NCBI GenBank assembly: GCA_934590325.1
Contig: CAKTOW010000004.1
Span: 62,001-126,000, forward strand
Reading direction: 5' to 3'
Length of the DNA stretch: 64,000 bases
DNA from: an uncultured Oscillospiraceae bacterium
GTDB taxonomy: Bacteria > Bacillota > Clostridia > Oscillospirales > Oscillospiraceae
Positions 42,538 to 50,214 of the stretch are shown here, in pieces (position 1 is the stretch's first letter; every line of letters begins with the position of its first letter). The notes below the pieces were generated by a model that had not been told where the DNA came from, made no database searches, and saw nothing but the letters and a program-made list of their open reading frames with translations. The position numbers were made by a program, and so were the translations under genes.

Positions 42538-43750
42538 GATAAAAATGCCTTACCCCATCGCCGAGCTGGACGGCGACGAGATGACCCACGTGCTGTGGGG
42601 CATGATAAAGGATGAACTGATACGGCCCTTTGTGGCGCTGAACACCGAGTACTACGACCTGTCCCTGCCCCACCGTGACGAAACGGAGGACGCGGTGACC
42701 GTCGAGGCGGCGGAGGCCATCAAGCGGCTGAAGGTGGGCGTCAAGTGCGCCACCATTACCCCCAACCTGCAGCGGCAGGAGGAATACGGGCTAAAAAAGC
42801 TGTGGAAGTCCCCCAACGCCACCATCCGGGCGGCGCTGGACGGCACGGTGTTCCGTGCGCCCATCCTGCTGCGGCGGGTGAAGCCCGTGGTGGCCTGCTG
42901 GGAAAAGCCGGTGACCATCGCCCGCCACGCCTACGGCGATTTGTACAAGGCCGTGGAGTACCGGGTGCCCTGCGCCGGGAAGGCGGAACTGGTGTTCACC
43001 GACGAGGGCGGCCGGGAGCTGAGCCGCCAGACGGTGTACGACTTCAAGGCCCCCGGCGTGGTACAGGCCATGCACAACCGTGACGATTCCATCCTGTCCT
43101 TTGCCCGCTGCTGCTTCGGCTATGCCCTCTCCGTGGGGCAGGACGTGTGGTTCGGCGTCAAGGACACCATCTCCAAGGACTACGACCAGACCTTCAAGCT
43201 GCTGTTCCAGAAGGTCTATGACGAGGAATTCAGGGCCGCCTTTGAGCAGGCCGGGCTGCACTACCGCTACGGCCTTATCGACGACATCGCGGCCAAGGTC
43301 ATCCGCAGCAAGGGCGGCATGGTGTGGGCCTGCAAGAACTATGACGGCGACATGATGAGCGACCTGATCGCCGCGGCCTCCGGTTCGCTGCCCATGATGA
43401 CCAGCGTGCTGGTGTCCCCGGACGGCTGCTTTGAGTACGAAGCCGCCCACGGCACCGTCACCGACCACTTCTACCGCTGGCGGAAGGGGGAGAAGGTCTC
43501 CACCAATCCTCTCGCCACCATGTTCGCCTGGAGCGGTGCGCTGCGGAAGCGGGGCGAGCTGGACGGGAACGGGGAGCTGGTGCGGTTCGCCGGGTGTTTG
43601 GAGCAAGCGGGGCTGGACGTGTTCGAGGCGGGGCATTTCTCCGAGGATCTCACCATGCTGTGCGACAGGACGGAGTACGTTGACCAGCCGGACAACGAGA
43701 CGCTGATAGGGCTCATCCGCACCCGGCTGGAGGAGCTTCTGGCCATGTAA
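42530..43750 (+). CDS. icd: NADP-dependent isocitrate dehydrogenase, eukaryotic-like subtype
   Basis: A 406-residue enzyme beginning MDKIKMPYPIAELDGDEMTHVLW, with KCATITPN, SPNATIRAALDGTVFR and CKNYDGDMMSDLIA: the pattern of the dimeric NADP-IDH subtype that includes mitochondrial/cytosolic eukaryotic IDH, not the E. coli Icd subtype. It makes 2-oxoglutarate, CO2 and NADPH. The ATG at 42530 overlaps the aconitase stop by 8 bases, with GTGAGGAA before it, so it is translationally coupled; the GTG at 42518 is less likely. Confidence 0.94.
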   Translation: MDKIKMPYPIAELDGDEMTHVLWGMIKDELIRPFVALNTEYYDLSLPHRDETEDAVTVEAAEAIKRLKVGVKCATITPNLQRQEEYGLKKLWKSPNATIRAALDGTVFRAPILLRRVKPVVACWEKPVTIARHAYGDLYKAVEYRVPCAGKAELVFTDEGGRELSRQTVYDFKAPGVVQAMHNRDDSILSFARCCFGYALSVGQDVWFGVKDTISKDYDQTFKLLFQKVYDEEFRAAFEQAGLHYRYGLIDDIAAKVIRSKGGMVWACKNYDGDMMSDLIAAASGSLPMMTSVLVSPDGCFEYEAAHGTVTDHFYRWRKGEKVSTNPLATMFAWSGALRKRGELDGNGELVRFAGCLEQAGLDVFEAGHFSEDLTMLCDRTEYVDQPDNETLIGLIRTRLEELLAM

Positions 43751-43796
43751 AAGAACAAGCCCCGCAGGCTCCGCCCGCGGGACTTGTTCTTTTCCC
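43748..43796 (+). terminator. Terminator after isocitrate dehydrogenase
   Basis: AAAAGAACAAG and CTTGTTCTTTT pair around a GC-rich inner stem, followed by TTTTCC. Confidence 0.85.
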
Positions 43797-43806
43797 CTGG
43801 TTTATA

Positions 43807-43835
43807 TTGACAGACCACCGGCATATCTGTATAAT
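43807..43835 (+). promoter_or_regulatory. Promoter of the CNNM/CorC gene, copy 1
   Basis: A consensus promoter: TTGACA (43807-43812), 17 bases, TATAAT (43830-43835), about 210 bases before the start codon. Confidence 0.85.
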
Positions 43836-43841
43836 GTAAGC

Positions 43842-43985
43842 AATTCTATTGGTACAGGGAGGCTCTATCACAGGATGGACACAGCCGGCAGCGACTCTTG
43901 CCCTGAACGAAATATGAATACGGAACGGAAGCGAGACATGACCTGTGCGCGGCGCACACAGGCCGTGTCTTTTGCGCTTTTGCAG
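43842..43985 (+). promoter_or_regulatory. Long leader with attenuator-like hairpin
   Basis: The 200-base leader ends in a hairpin (about 43935-43969; GTGCG/CGCAC core extended by CCT/AGG and GACAT/GTGTC) followed by TTTTGCGCTTTT, as in a transcription attenuator. The upstream part (GGGAGGCTC, GCCGGCAGC, TTGCCC) distantly recalls magnesium M-box leaders but does not match them well enough to name. It may sense a metal ion for the CNNM/CorC transporter. Confidence 0.45.
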
Positions 43986-44045
43986 AGGAGTTAAAAAGGG
44001 AGGTGCCCCGCGTAAAACGGCGGGACACGGGAAAGGAGAAACATT

Positions 44046-45392
44046 TTGGATACCTCAATAGGTTGGTTATTGCTCTTACAGGTGGTGCTGATCGCGCTGA
44101 ACGCGGTGTTCGCCTGCGCGGAGATCGCCGTGCTGTCGGTGAACGACGTGAAGCTGAACAAGATGGTCGCCGACGGGAATCGGAGAGCCAAGCGGCTCAG
44201 CAAGCTGACGGCGCAGCCGGCAAAATTCCTCGCCACCATTCAGGTGGCTATCACACTGGCGGGCTTTCTGGGCAGTGCCTTCGCCGCGGAGAACTTCTCC
44301 GACCCGCTGGTGGACTGGCTGGTGTCGCTGGGCGTGACCGTCCCGCGGGGCACGCTGAACACCATCGCCGTGATACTGATCACGCTGGTGCTGTCCTTCT
44401 TCACGCTGGTGTTCGGCGAGCTGGTGCCCAAGCGCATCGCCATGAAGCAGTCCGAGAAGGTGGCCCTGGGCATCTCCGGCCTGATCACGGTCATCTCCAG
44501 ACTGTTCGCCCCCATCGTGTGGCTGCTGAGCGCCGCCACCAACGGCATCCTGCGTCTGCTGGGCATCGACCCCAACGAGGCGGAGGAGCAGGTGGGCGAG
44601 GAGGACATCCGTATGATGGTGGACGCCAGCAGTGAGCACGGCGGCATCGACCACGAGGAAAAGGAGTTCATACAGAACGTATTTGAGTTCGACGACCTGA
44701 CCGCGGAGGAGATCGCCACCCACCGCACGGACGTGGACCTGCTGTGGCTGGACGACACCATGGAGGACTGGGCGGAGACCATCCACAACACGCGGCACAC
44801 CCGCTACCCCGTGTGTGAGGACAGCGCGGACAACGTGGTGGGCATACTGAACGCCAAGGAGTATTTCCGTCTGGCGGACAAGAGCCGGGAGAGCGTTATG
44901 GCAGGGGCGGTGCGGACGCCCTACTTCGTGCCGGAGACCATCAAGGCGGACGCGCTGTTCCGCAACATGAAGCGCACCGGGAACCCGCTGGCGGTGGTGC
45001 TGGACGAGTACGGCGGCATGGTGGGCATCGTGACGCTGAACGACCTGGTGGAGGAGCTGGTGGGCGATCTGGGCAGCGACGACAGCAACATCCCGGACGA
45101 CGACGAGCCCCGCATCGAGAAGCGGGAGGACGGCTCGCTGGTCATCAGCGGCAACGTGGAGCTGGACGACCTGGAGGACGCGCTGGGTATCGAACTGGAC
45201 CAGGAGGAACACGACACGCTGACGGGCCTGGTGTTCGACGCCCTGGGGATGATCCCCGATGATGGCCAGCAGGACATCACGCTGGAGGCGGAGGGTATGC
45301 GGATACACGTGACCTCCATCCTGGACCATCAGGTAAACGCGGCGGAGATAACGCTGCTGCCCGAACCGGAAACAGACGAGGACGACGAATAA
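44046..45392 (+). CDS. CNNM/CorC-family transporter (hemolysin-like, CBS pair), copy 1
   Basis: A 448-residue membrane protein with TTG start preceded by AAAGGAG. The N-terminal DUF21/CNNM domain (about four helices, residues 1-190) is followed by two CBS domains (about 200-330) and a C-terminal CorC_HlyC domain (LVISGNVELDDLEDALGIEL onward). The family moves or regulates Mg2+ or Na+. The leader with an attenuator-like hairpin suggests ion-dependent expression. A second paralogue lies at 57187-58446. Confidence 0.92.
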   Translation: MDTSIGWLLLLQVVLIALNAVFACAEIAVLSVNDVKLNKMVADGNRRAKRLSKLTAQPAKFLATIQVAITLAGFLGSAFAAENFSDPLVDWLVSLGVTVPRGTLNTIAVILITLVLSFFTLVFGELVPKRIAMKQSEKVALGISGLITVISRLFAPIVWLLSAATNGILRLLGIDPNEAEEQVGEEDIRMMVDASSEHGGIDHEEKEFIQNVFEFDDLTAEEIATHRTDVDLLWLDDTMEDWAETIHNTRHTRYPVCEDSADNVVGILNAKEYFRLADKSRESVMAGAVRTPYFVPETIKADALFRNMKRTGNPLAVVLDEYGGMVGIVTLNDLVEELVGDLGSDDSNIPDDDEPRIEKREDGSLVISGNVELDDLEDALGIELDQEEHDTLTGLVFDALGMIPDDGQQDITLEAEGMRIHVTSILDHQVNAAEITLLPEPETDEDDE

Positions 45393-45396
45393 GACA

Positions 45397-45437
45397 CGCA
45401 AAAAAGAAGCACCCAAAGGGTGCTTCTTTTTTGCGCG
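45397..45437. terminator. Bidirectional terminator
   Basis: An 18-bp perfect stem (CGCAAAAAAGAAGCACCC arm, loop AAA) lies between convergent CNNM/CorC and thrH. Confidence 0.93.
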
Positions 45438-45444
45438 GCGCGGC

Positions 45445-46044
45445 TCACAGGGCGGCGCGGATGCCTTCGAGCAGCTCGCTGTATTCCTCGAAGGCGGGCA
45501 GGTGGGGGTAGTCCTGCTTGATCTTATCCGGGCCGCGGAACAGGAAACCCGCCTTGCTGTGAAGTATCATCTCCAGGTCGTTGTAGCTGTCGCCGCTGGC
45601 GATGGTGTCGTAGCCGATGGACTGCAGCGCCTTGACGGTGGTCAGCTTGGAGTGCTCGCAGCGCATGATGTGCCGGGTAATGAAGCCGTCGCCGTCCACC
45701 TCAAGGGTGTTGCACAGCAGGGTGGGGTAGCCCAGCTTGGCCATCAGGGGCATGGCGAACTGGTCGAAGGTGTCGCTGAGAATGACCACCTGTGTGTCCC
45801 TGCGCAGCTCATCCAGAAATTCCTTCGCGCCGGGCAGCGGGTCGATGCGGGAGATGGTTTCCTGTATCTTGCTGAGCTTCAGGCCCCGCTCACGCAGTAG
45901 GTCGATGCGCCAGCGCATGAGCTTGTCGTAGTCCGGTTCGTCGCGGGTGGTGCGCCGCAGTTCGGGGATGCCGCTCTCCTCGGCAAAGGCGATCCATATC
46001 TCGGGGACGAGTACGCCCTCCATATCCAGGCAAACGATATTCAT
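45445..46044 (-). CDS. thrH: ThrH-type phosphoserine phosphatase/phosphoserine:homoserine phosphotransferase
   Basis: A 199-residue HAD-family protein. The first motif CLDMEGVLVPEIWIAFAE is the ThrH signature, with DME in place of the SerB DxD pattern. The second motif ILSDTF, a Lys in HSKLTTVKAL and the last motif ASGDSYND complete the HAD site. In Pseudomonas ThrH can move phosphate from phosphoserine to homoserine, giving a route to threonine without homoserine kinase. Here it directly follows threonine synthase and no thrB is seen, which fits that role. GGAAAGGAC precedes the ATG. Confidence 0.93.
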   Translation of the reverse strand: MNIVCLDMEGVLVPEIWIAFAEESGIPELRRTTRDEPDYDKLMRWRIDLLRERGLKLSKIQETISRIDPLPGAKEFLDELRRDTQVVILSDTFDQFAMPLMAKLGYPTLLCNTLEVDGDGFITRHIMRCEHSKLTTVKALQSIGYDTIASGDSYNDLEMILHSKAGFLFRGPDKIKQDYPHLPAFEEYSELLEGIRAAL

Positions 46045-46160
46045 AGTCGGTGTCCTTTCCGGTCATTTCAATATTTTTTCAAGTTATTTCAACTTTTGTT
46101 CCAAATTAATTCGGGATTTGTCCACGTTCATTCAGGGTATTTCCACGTTTTTCAGGTCAT
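46045..46160 (-). repeat. TGAAA-rich intercistronic repeat
   Basis: Read on the minus strand, the gap between thrC and thrH holds several irregular copies of TGAAA/TGGAAA, with TGAAATGACC at both ends. The first copy includes the thrC stop codon. No hairpin or T-run is seen. Confidence 0.45.
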
Positions 46161-47608
46161 TTCAGCACGTCGCCGAGCACGTAATCCAGCATATCGCCGG
46201 TGTCTATCACGTCCGTATGCAGGACGGGACGGCCCTCCAGACCGCGCAGATTCCGCGGGATCTCCACGCCTGTGATACCGTGCAGCTGCTCCATCATGGC
46301 GAATTCGCTGCTGCTCTCCGGCTGCCCCAGCGCGGTCAGCACCGCCGCGGGGAACTTGTAGGGAGAGGCGGTGGACAGCACCACCATGGGCGCCTCCGCG
46401 TGGGTCTGATGCTCCGCCACGGACCACGCCACGGCGGTGTGCGGGTCGCAGAGATACCGCTGCTCCTTCCACAGCCGGCCAATGACATCCGCCGCGCCGG
46501 CATCGTTGCAGCAGCCGCAGCCGAAGGACTCGTGCAGCTTCTGCAGCAGCTCGTCGCTGACCTGATACCAACCCTGGCTGTTCAGCTGGGCCATCAGCTC
46601 CGCCACATAGTCCGCATCGCGGCTCAGCAGGTACAGCAGGCGCTCCAGATTGCTGGAGACCAGTATGTCCATGGAGGGGGATGTGGTCTTATAGAAGGGG
46701 CGGCGCTTGTCGTAACGGCCGGTGGTCAGGAACTCGGTGAGTACGTCGTTGGCGTTGCTGGCGCAGATAAGGCGCCCCACTGGAAGGCCCATCTCCTTGG
46801 CGAAGTACCCGGCCAGAATATCGCCGAAGTTGCCGGTGGGCACGGTGTAGTCTACCACGTCACCCATTTTGATGCGCCCGGTCTTCACCAGGTCGCCGTA
46901 GGCGCGGAAGTAGTACACTACCTGGGGTGCCAGACGGCCGATGTTGATGGAGTTGGCGGAGGACAGCATGGCACCGTGGAGGTCCTTGTCCTTGCAGGCG
47001 GCGAAGATGTTCTTCACGCCGGTCTGTGCATCGTCAAAGTTGCCGCGGACGGCGCAGACGCGGACGTTGGCACCCTCCTGGGTGGCCATCTGTGCCTGCT
47101 GCACCGGGGACACGCCGCCGTAGGGATAGAACACAGTGATGCGGGTGCCGGGCACATCGTGGAAGCCCTCCATGGCGGCCTTGCCGGTGTCGCCGGAGGT
47201 GGCGGTGAGAATGATCACATCGCCGGTCATGCCCTCGGCCCTGGCCGCCGCGCCGATGAGCCGGGGCAGCACGCTGAGGGCCACATCCTTGAAGGCGCTG
47301 GTGGGCCCGTGGTACAGCTCCAGCACATAGCGGCCGTCCACCGGCACCAGCGGCGTCAGGTCGCTGGTGGGGAACTTGCCGGCGTAGCTCTTGCGGACGA
47401 TGTCCTCCATATCCGGGAAGTCGGGCAGCAGCGCGTGGAGGATGTCCGCGGCCATGGTCAGGGTGTCCTTCGCCAGTGCGGCGCGCCAGTCAAAGCGCAG
47501 CGCCGCCGGGTCGCAGATATACAGGCCGCCGTCGGGGGCGATGCCCTGCAGTACCGCGTGGGTGGAGGACGCGGTGATGTTTTCATTTCTTGTGCTGTGG
47601 TAGATCAT
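46157..47608 (-). CDS. thrC: Threonine synthase
   Basis: A 483-residue PLP enzyme of the long threonine synthase type. FYHGPTSAFKDVALSVLPRL carries the PLP lysine (FKD); TATSGDTGKAAMEGF and VPTGNFGDILAGYFAKEMGLPV are the phosphate and cofactor segments. It converts O-phosphohomoserine to threonine. The ATG at 47608 with GGAGGC before it is preferred over a frame opening at 47650. It is expressed with thrH downstream and is divergent from aspartate kinase. Confidence 0.95.
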   Translation of the reverse strand: MIYHSTRNENITASSTHAVLQGIAPDGGLYICDPAALRFDWRAALAKDTLTMAADILHALLPDFPDMEDIVRKSYAGKFPTSDLTPLVPVDGRYVLELYHGPTSAFKDVALSVLPRLIGAAARAEGMTGDVIILTATSGDTGKAAMEGFHDVPGTRITVFYPYGGVSPVQQAQMATQEGANVRVCAVRGNFDDAQTGVKNIFAACKDKDLHGAMLSSANSINIGRLAPQVVYYFRAYGDLVKTGRIKMGDVVDYTVPTGNFGDILAGYFAKEMGLPVGRLICASNANDVLTEFLTTGRYDKRRPFYKTTSPSMDILVSSNLERLLYLLSRDADYVAELMAQLNSQGWYQVSDELLQKLHESFGCGCCNDAGAADVIGRLWKEQRYLCDPHTAVAWSVAEHQTHAEAPMVVLSTASPYKFPAAVLTALGQPESSSEFAMMEQLHGITGVEIPRNLRGLEGRPVLHTDVIDTGDMLDYVLGDVLK

Positions 47609-47663
47609 ACAAAAAGCCTCCGGAAAAACTTTTGAAATTTGGTCTTGCATTTCTGATACCGCT

Positions 47664-47692
47664 ATGATACACTGTCTCCATCAAAAAAGCAA
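47664..47692 (-). promoter_or_regulatory. Promoter of thrC-thrH
   Basis: On the minus strand TTGCTT (47692-47687), 17 bases, TATCAT (47669-47664). No riboswitch or T-box fits in the short leader. Confidence 0.6.
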
Positions 47693-47779
47693 GTGTTTTT
47701 CTATGGCGGACAAAAAATAATTTTTTGTAGCGTAAGAAAAAGCCTGCAACCAATATACACAGCGAAAGAGGCGAGTTCT

Positions 47780-49102
47780 ATGTTAAAAGTGTTAAAATTC
47801 GGCGGCTCCTCCATGGCGGACGCCCACCAGTTGGCGAAGGTGCGCTCCATCGTGGAGGCTGATCCCAGCCGCCGTGTGGTGGTGGTCAGCGCCGCCGGTA
47901 AGCGGTACAAGGACGACCACAAGATCACCGACCTGCTGTATCTGTGCCACGCGCATCTGCAGTACGGCGTCAGCTGCGACGCTATATTTGATATGATACG
48001 CAGCCGGTATCTGGAGATACGGGACGAGCTGGGGCTGTCCACCCCGCTGGAGCAGGAGTTCGACGCGCTCCGCGCCAAAATGGACAAGGGCATCTCCGCC
48101 GATGAACTGGTGAGCCGCGGCGAGTACTTCGCTGCGCGCCTTATGGCGGACTACCTGGGCTTCGATTTTCTGGACAGCAGCCTGTGGCTGCACTTCCGCA
48201 TGGACGGCACCGTGGACCAGGAGGCCAGCTATCAGGCGCTGCAGCGCGCGGCGGGCGGCCGTAAGGTGGTCATCCCCGGCTTCTACGGCGTGCTGCCCGA
48301 CGGCAGCATCCACACCTTCAGCCGCGGCGGCAGCGACATCACCGGCGCACTGGCCGCCGCCGCGCTGGACGCGGACGTGTACGAGAACTGGACGGACGTG
48401 TCCGGATTCCTGATGGCCGACCCGAAGATCGTGCCCGATCCCCGGCCCATCGAACGCATCACCTACGCGGAGCTCCGTGAGCTCAGCTACATCGGCGCCC
48501 AGGTGCTGCACGAGGGCACCGTGTCCCCGGTGCGGGAGAAGAACATCCCCCTGAACATCCGCAACACCAACCAGCCCGACCACCCCGGCACCATGATACG
48601 TGAGACCTTCGAAGACACGGAGGCCGAAAAGCTCAGCGGCAGCATGATCACCGGCATCGCCGGGAAGAAGGGCTTCTCCGTCATTACCCTCACCAAGAAC
48701 GGTATGTCCTCGGAGCTGGGGGCCATCCGCCGCATCCTGGAGATACTGGAGCGCTATCACATCAACGTGGAGTACATCCCCTCCGGCATCGACTCCGTGT
48801 CCCTGGTGGTGGAGACCGCCAAGTCCGCGCCCTATCTCTATCAGGCGCTGGGTGATATGGAGAAGGAGATCAAGCCCGACAGCCTGCACGTCACCGACGG
48901 CATGGCCGTGGTGGCCGCCGTCGGCCGGAAGATGGCCTTCCAGCCCGGCTCCTCCGGCAAGATCTTCGGCAAGCTGGGCGAAAACGGCATCAACATCCGC
49001 ATGATCACCCAGGGCCCGGAGGAGCTGAACATCATCGTGGGCGTGGACGCCACGGACTTTGAGCGCGCCATCCGCGTGCTGTACAACAGTTTTGTGAAGT
49101 AA
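47780..49102 (+). CDS. lysC: Aspartate kinase
   Basis: A 440-residue enzyme that makes aspartyl-4-phosphate, the entry to threonine, methionine and lysine. KFGGSSMAD at the start, TFSRGGSDITGALAAAALDADVYENWTDVSG and the two C-terminal ACT repeats (ITGIAGKKGFSVITL, AVVAAVGRKMAFQPGSSGKIFGKLGENGINIRMI) are clear. Feedback inhibition by lysine or threonine through the ACT domains is expected. The ATG at 47780, with GAGGCGAG before it, is preferred over 47693. asd follows 13 bases later. Confidence 0.95.
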   Translation: MLKVLKFGGSSMADAHQLAKVRSIVEADPSRRVVVVSAAGKRYKDDHKITDLLYLCHAHLQYGVSCDAIFDMIRSRYLEIRDELGLSTPLEQEFDALRAKMDKGISADELVSRGEYFAARLMADYLGFDFLDSSLWLHFRMDGTVDQEASYQALQRAAGGRKVVIPGFYGVLPDGSIHTFSRGGSDITGALAAAALDADVYENWTDVSGFLMADPKIVPDPRPIERITYAELRELSYIGAQVLHEGTVSPVREKNIPLNIRNTNQPDHPGTMIRETFEDTEAEKLSGSMITGIAGKKGFSVITLTKNGMSSELGAIRRILEILERYHINVEYIPSGIDSVSLVVETAKSAPYLYQALGDMEKEIKPDSLHVTDGMAVVAAVGRKMAFQPGSSGKIFGKLGENGINIRMITQGPEELNIIVGVDATDFERAIRVLYNSFVK

Positions 49103-49115
49103 GGAGATATGTGCC

Positions 49116-50120
49116 ATGAAAAAGTATAAAGTTGCTATTCTGGGTGCCACCGGCGCGGTGGGCCGTGAGATGATGAAGGTGCTGGCCGAGCGGGATTTCC
49201 CCGTCGAAGAGCTGCACCTGTTGGCGTCGGCCCGCTCCGTGGGGCAGGCCATCCACTGGAAGGGCCATGACATCCCCGTGGAGCTGGCCTGCGATGCGGC
49301 CTTTGAGGGCATGGACATCGTGCTGGGCGCGGCGGAGAACGACATCGCCAAGCAGTTCGCCCCGGCCATCGTCAAGGCGGGTGCCGTGTTCGTGGACAAC
49401 TCCAGCGCCTTCCGCATGGACCCGGATGTGCCCCTGATCGTGCCGGAGATCAACCCGGAGGACGTGAAGAAGCACAAGGGCATTATCTCCAACCCCAACT
49501 GCACCACCATCGTCAGCCTGGTGGCCATCAACGCCCTGAACCACGACAGCCCCATCGAGAGCATTGTGGCCAGCAGCTACCAGGCGGTGTCCGGCGCCGG
49601 TGCCGGAGGTCCCATCGAGCTGATGGACGAGGTGGAACTGCTGCGGGAGGGCAAGCCGGTGGAGCCCAAGGTGTTCCAGTATCAGATCGCCTATAACGTC
49701 ATCCCCCAGATCGGCGGTGAGGCCTTCGAGGGCTATACCTCCGAGGAGATGAAGATGCAGAACGAGGGACGTAAGATCATGCACCTGCCGGAGCTGAAGG
49801 TCAGCTGCACCTGCGTCCGCGTGCCGGTGGTGCGCAGCCACAGTGTGTCCATCGTGGTACGCACGAAGGAGAAGATCTCCGTGGAGCGGGCGCGGGAGCT
49901 GATCGCCGCCGCGCCGGGCTGCCGCCTGGTGGACGACCTGTCCAACAAGCGCTATCCCATGCCGCTGGAGACCAGCGACCAGGATCTGGTGTTCGTGGGC
50001 CGTATCCGGGACGACCTGACCTCGGATAACGGGCTGAACATCTGGTGCTGCGGCGACCAGGTGCGCAAGGGCGCGGCCACCAACGCCGTGCAGATCGCGC
50101 AGCTGCTGATCGAGAAGTAA
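49116..50120 (+). CDS. asd: Aspartate-semialdehyde dehydrogenase
   Basis: A 334-residue enzyme: NADP loop ILGATGAVGREMMKVL, catalytic Cys in SNPNCTTI, and the substrate segments YQAVSGAGAGGPIEL and VRVPVVRSHS (catalytic His). It reduces aspartyl phosphate to aspartate semialdehyde, directly after lysC in the same operon. AAGGAGATAT precedes the ATG. The homoserine dehydrogenase that would connect it to ThrH/ThrC is not in the window. Confidence 0.96.
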   Translation: MKKYKVAILGATGAVGREMMKVLAERDFPVEELHLLASARSVGQAIHWKGHDIPVELACDAAFEGMDIVLGAAENDIAKQFAPAIVKAGAVFVDNSSAFRMDPDVPLIVPEINPEDVKKHKGIISNPNCTTIVSLVAINALNHDSPIESIVASSYQAVSGAGAGGPIELMDEVELLREGKPVEPKVFQYQIAYNVIPQIGGEAFEGYTSEEMKMQNEGRKIMHLPELKVSCTCVRVPVVRSHSVSIVVRTKEKISVERARELIAAAPGCRLVDDLSNKRYPMPLETSDQDLVFVGRIRDDLTSDNGLNIWCCGDQVRKGAATNAVQIAQLLIEK

Positions 50121-50168
50121 AAAACGAGTAAAGTGGTGCGCCGGAGGCGCACCACTTTACTTTTTGCG
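50119..50168 (+). terminator. Terminator after asd
   Basis: The stem AGTAAAGTGGTGCGCC / GGCGCACCACTTTACT (loop GGA) is followed by TTTTT. Confidence 0.9.
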
Positions 50169-50214
50169 CGGGAACATATATAATGGGAAAAAGTCTATTC
50201 CCGGAGGAACCCCT

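Noticed and set aside
43842..43970. M-box (magnesium) riboswitch before the CNNM/CorC gene
   Set aside because: GGGAGGCTC and GCC-rich segments are suggestive, but the conserved downstream core of the M-box is not recognisable. Reported only as a leader with an attenuator.
47609..47779. Lysine riboswitch or T-box before aspartate kinase
   Set aside because: The 171-base divergent gap also holds the thrC promoter and shows no T-box motif or lysine-riboswitch core; a small AT hairpin is all that is seen.
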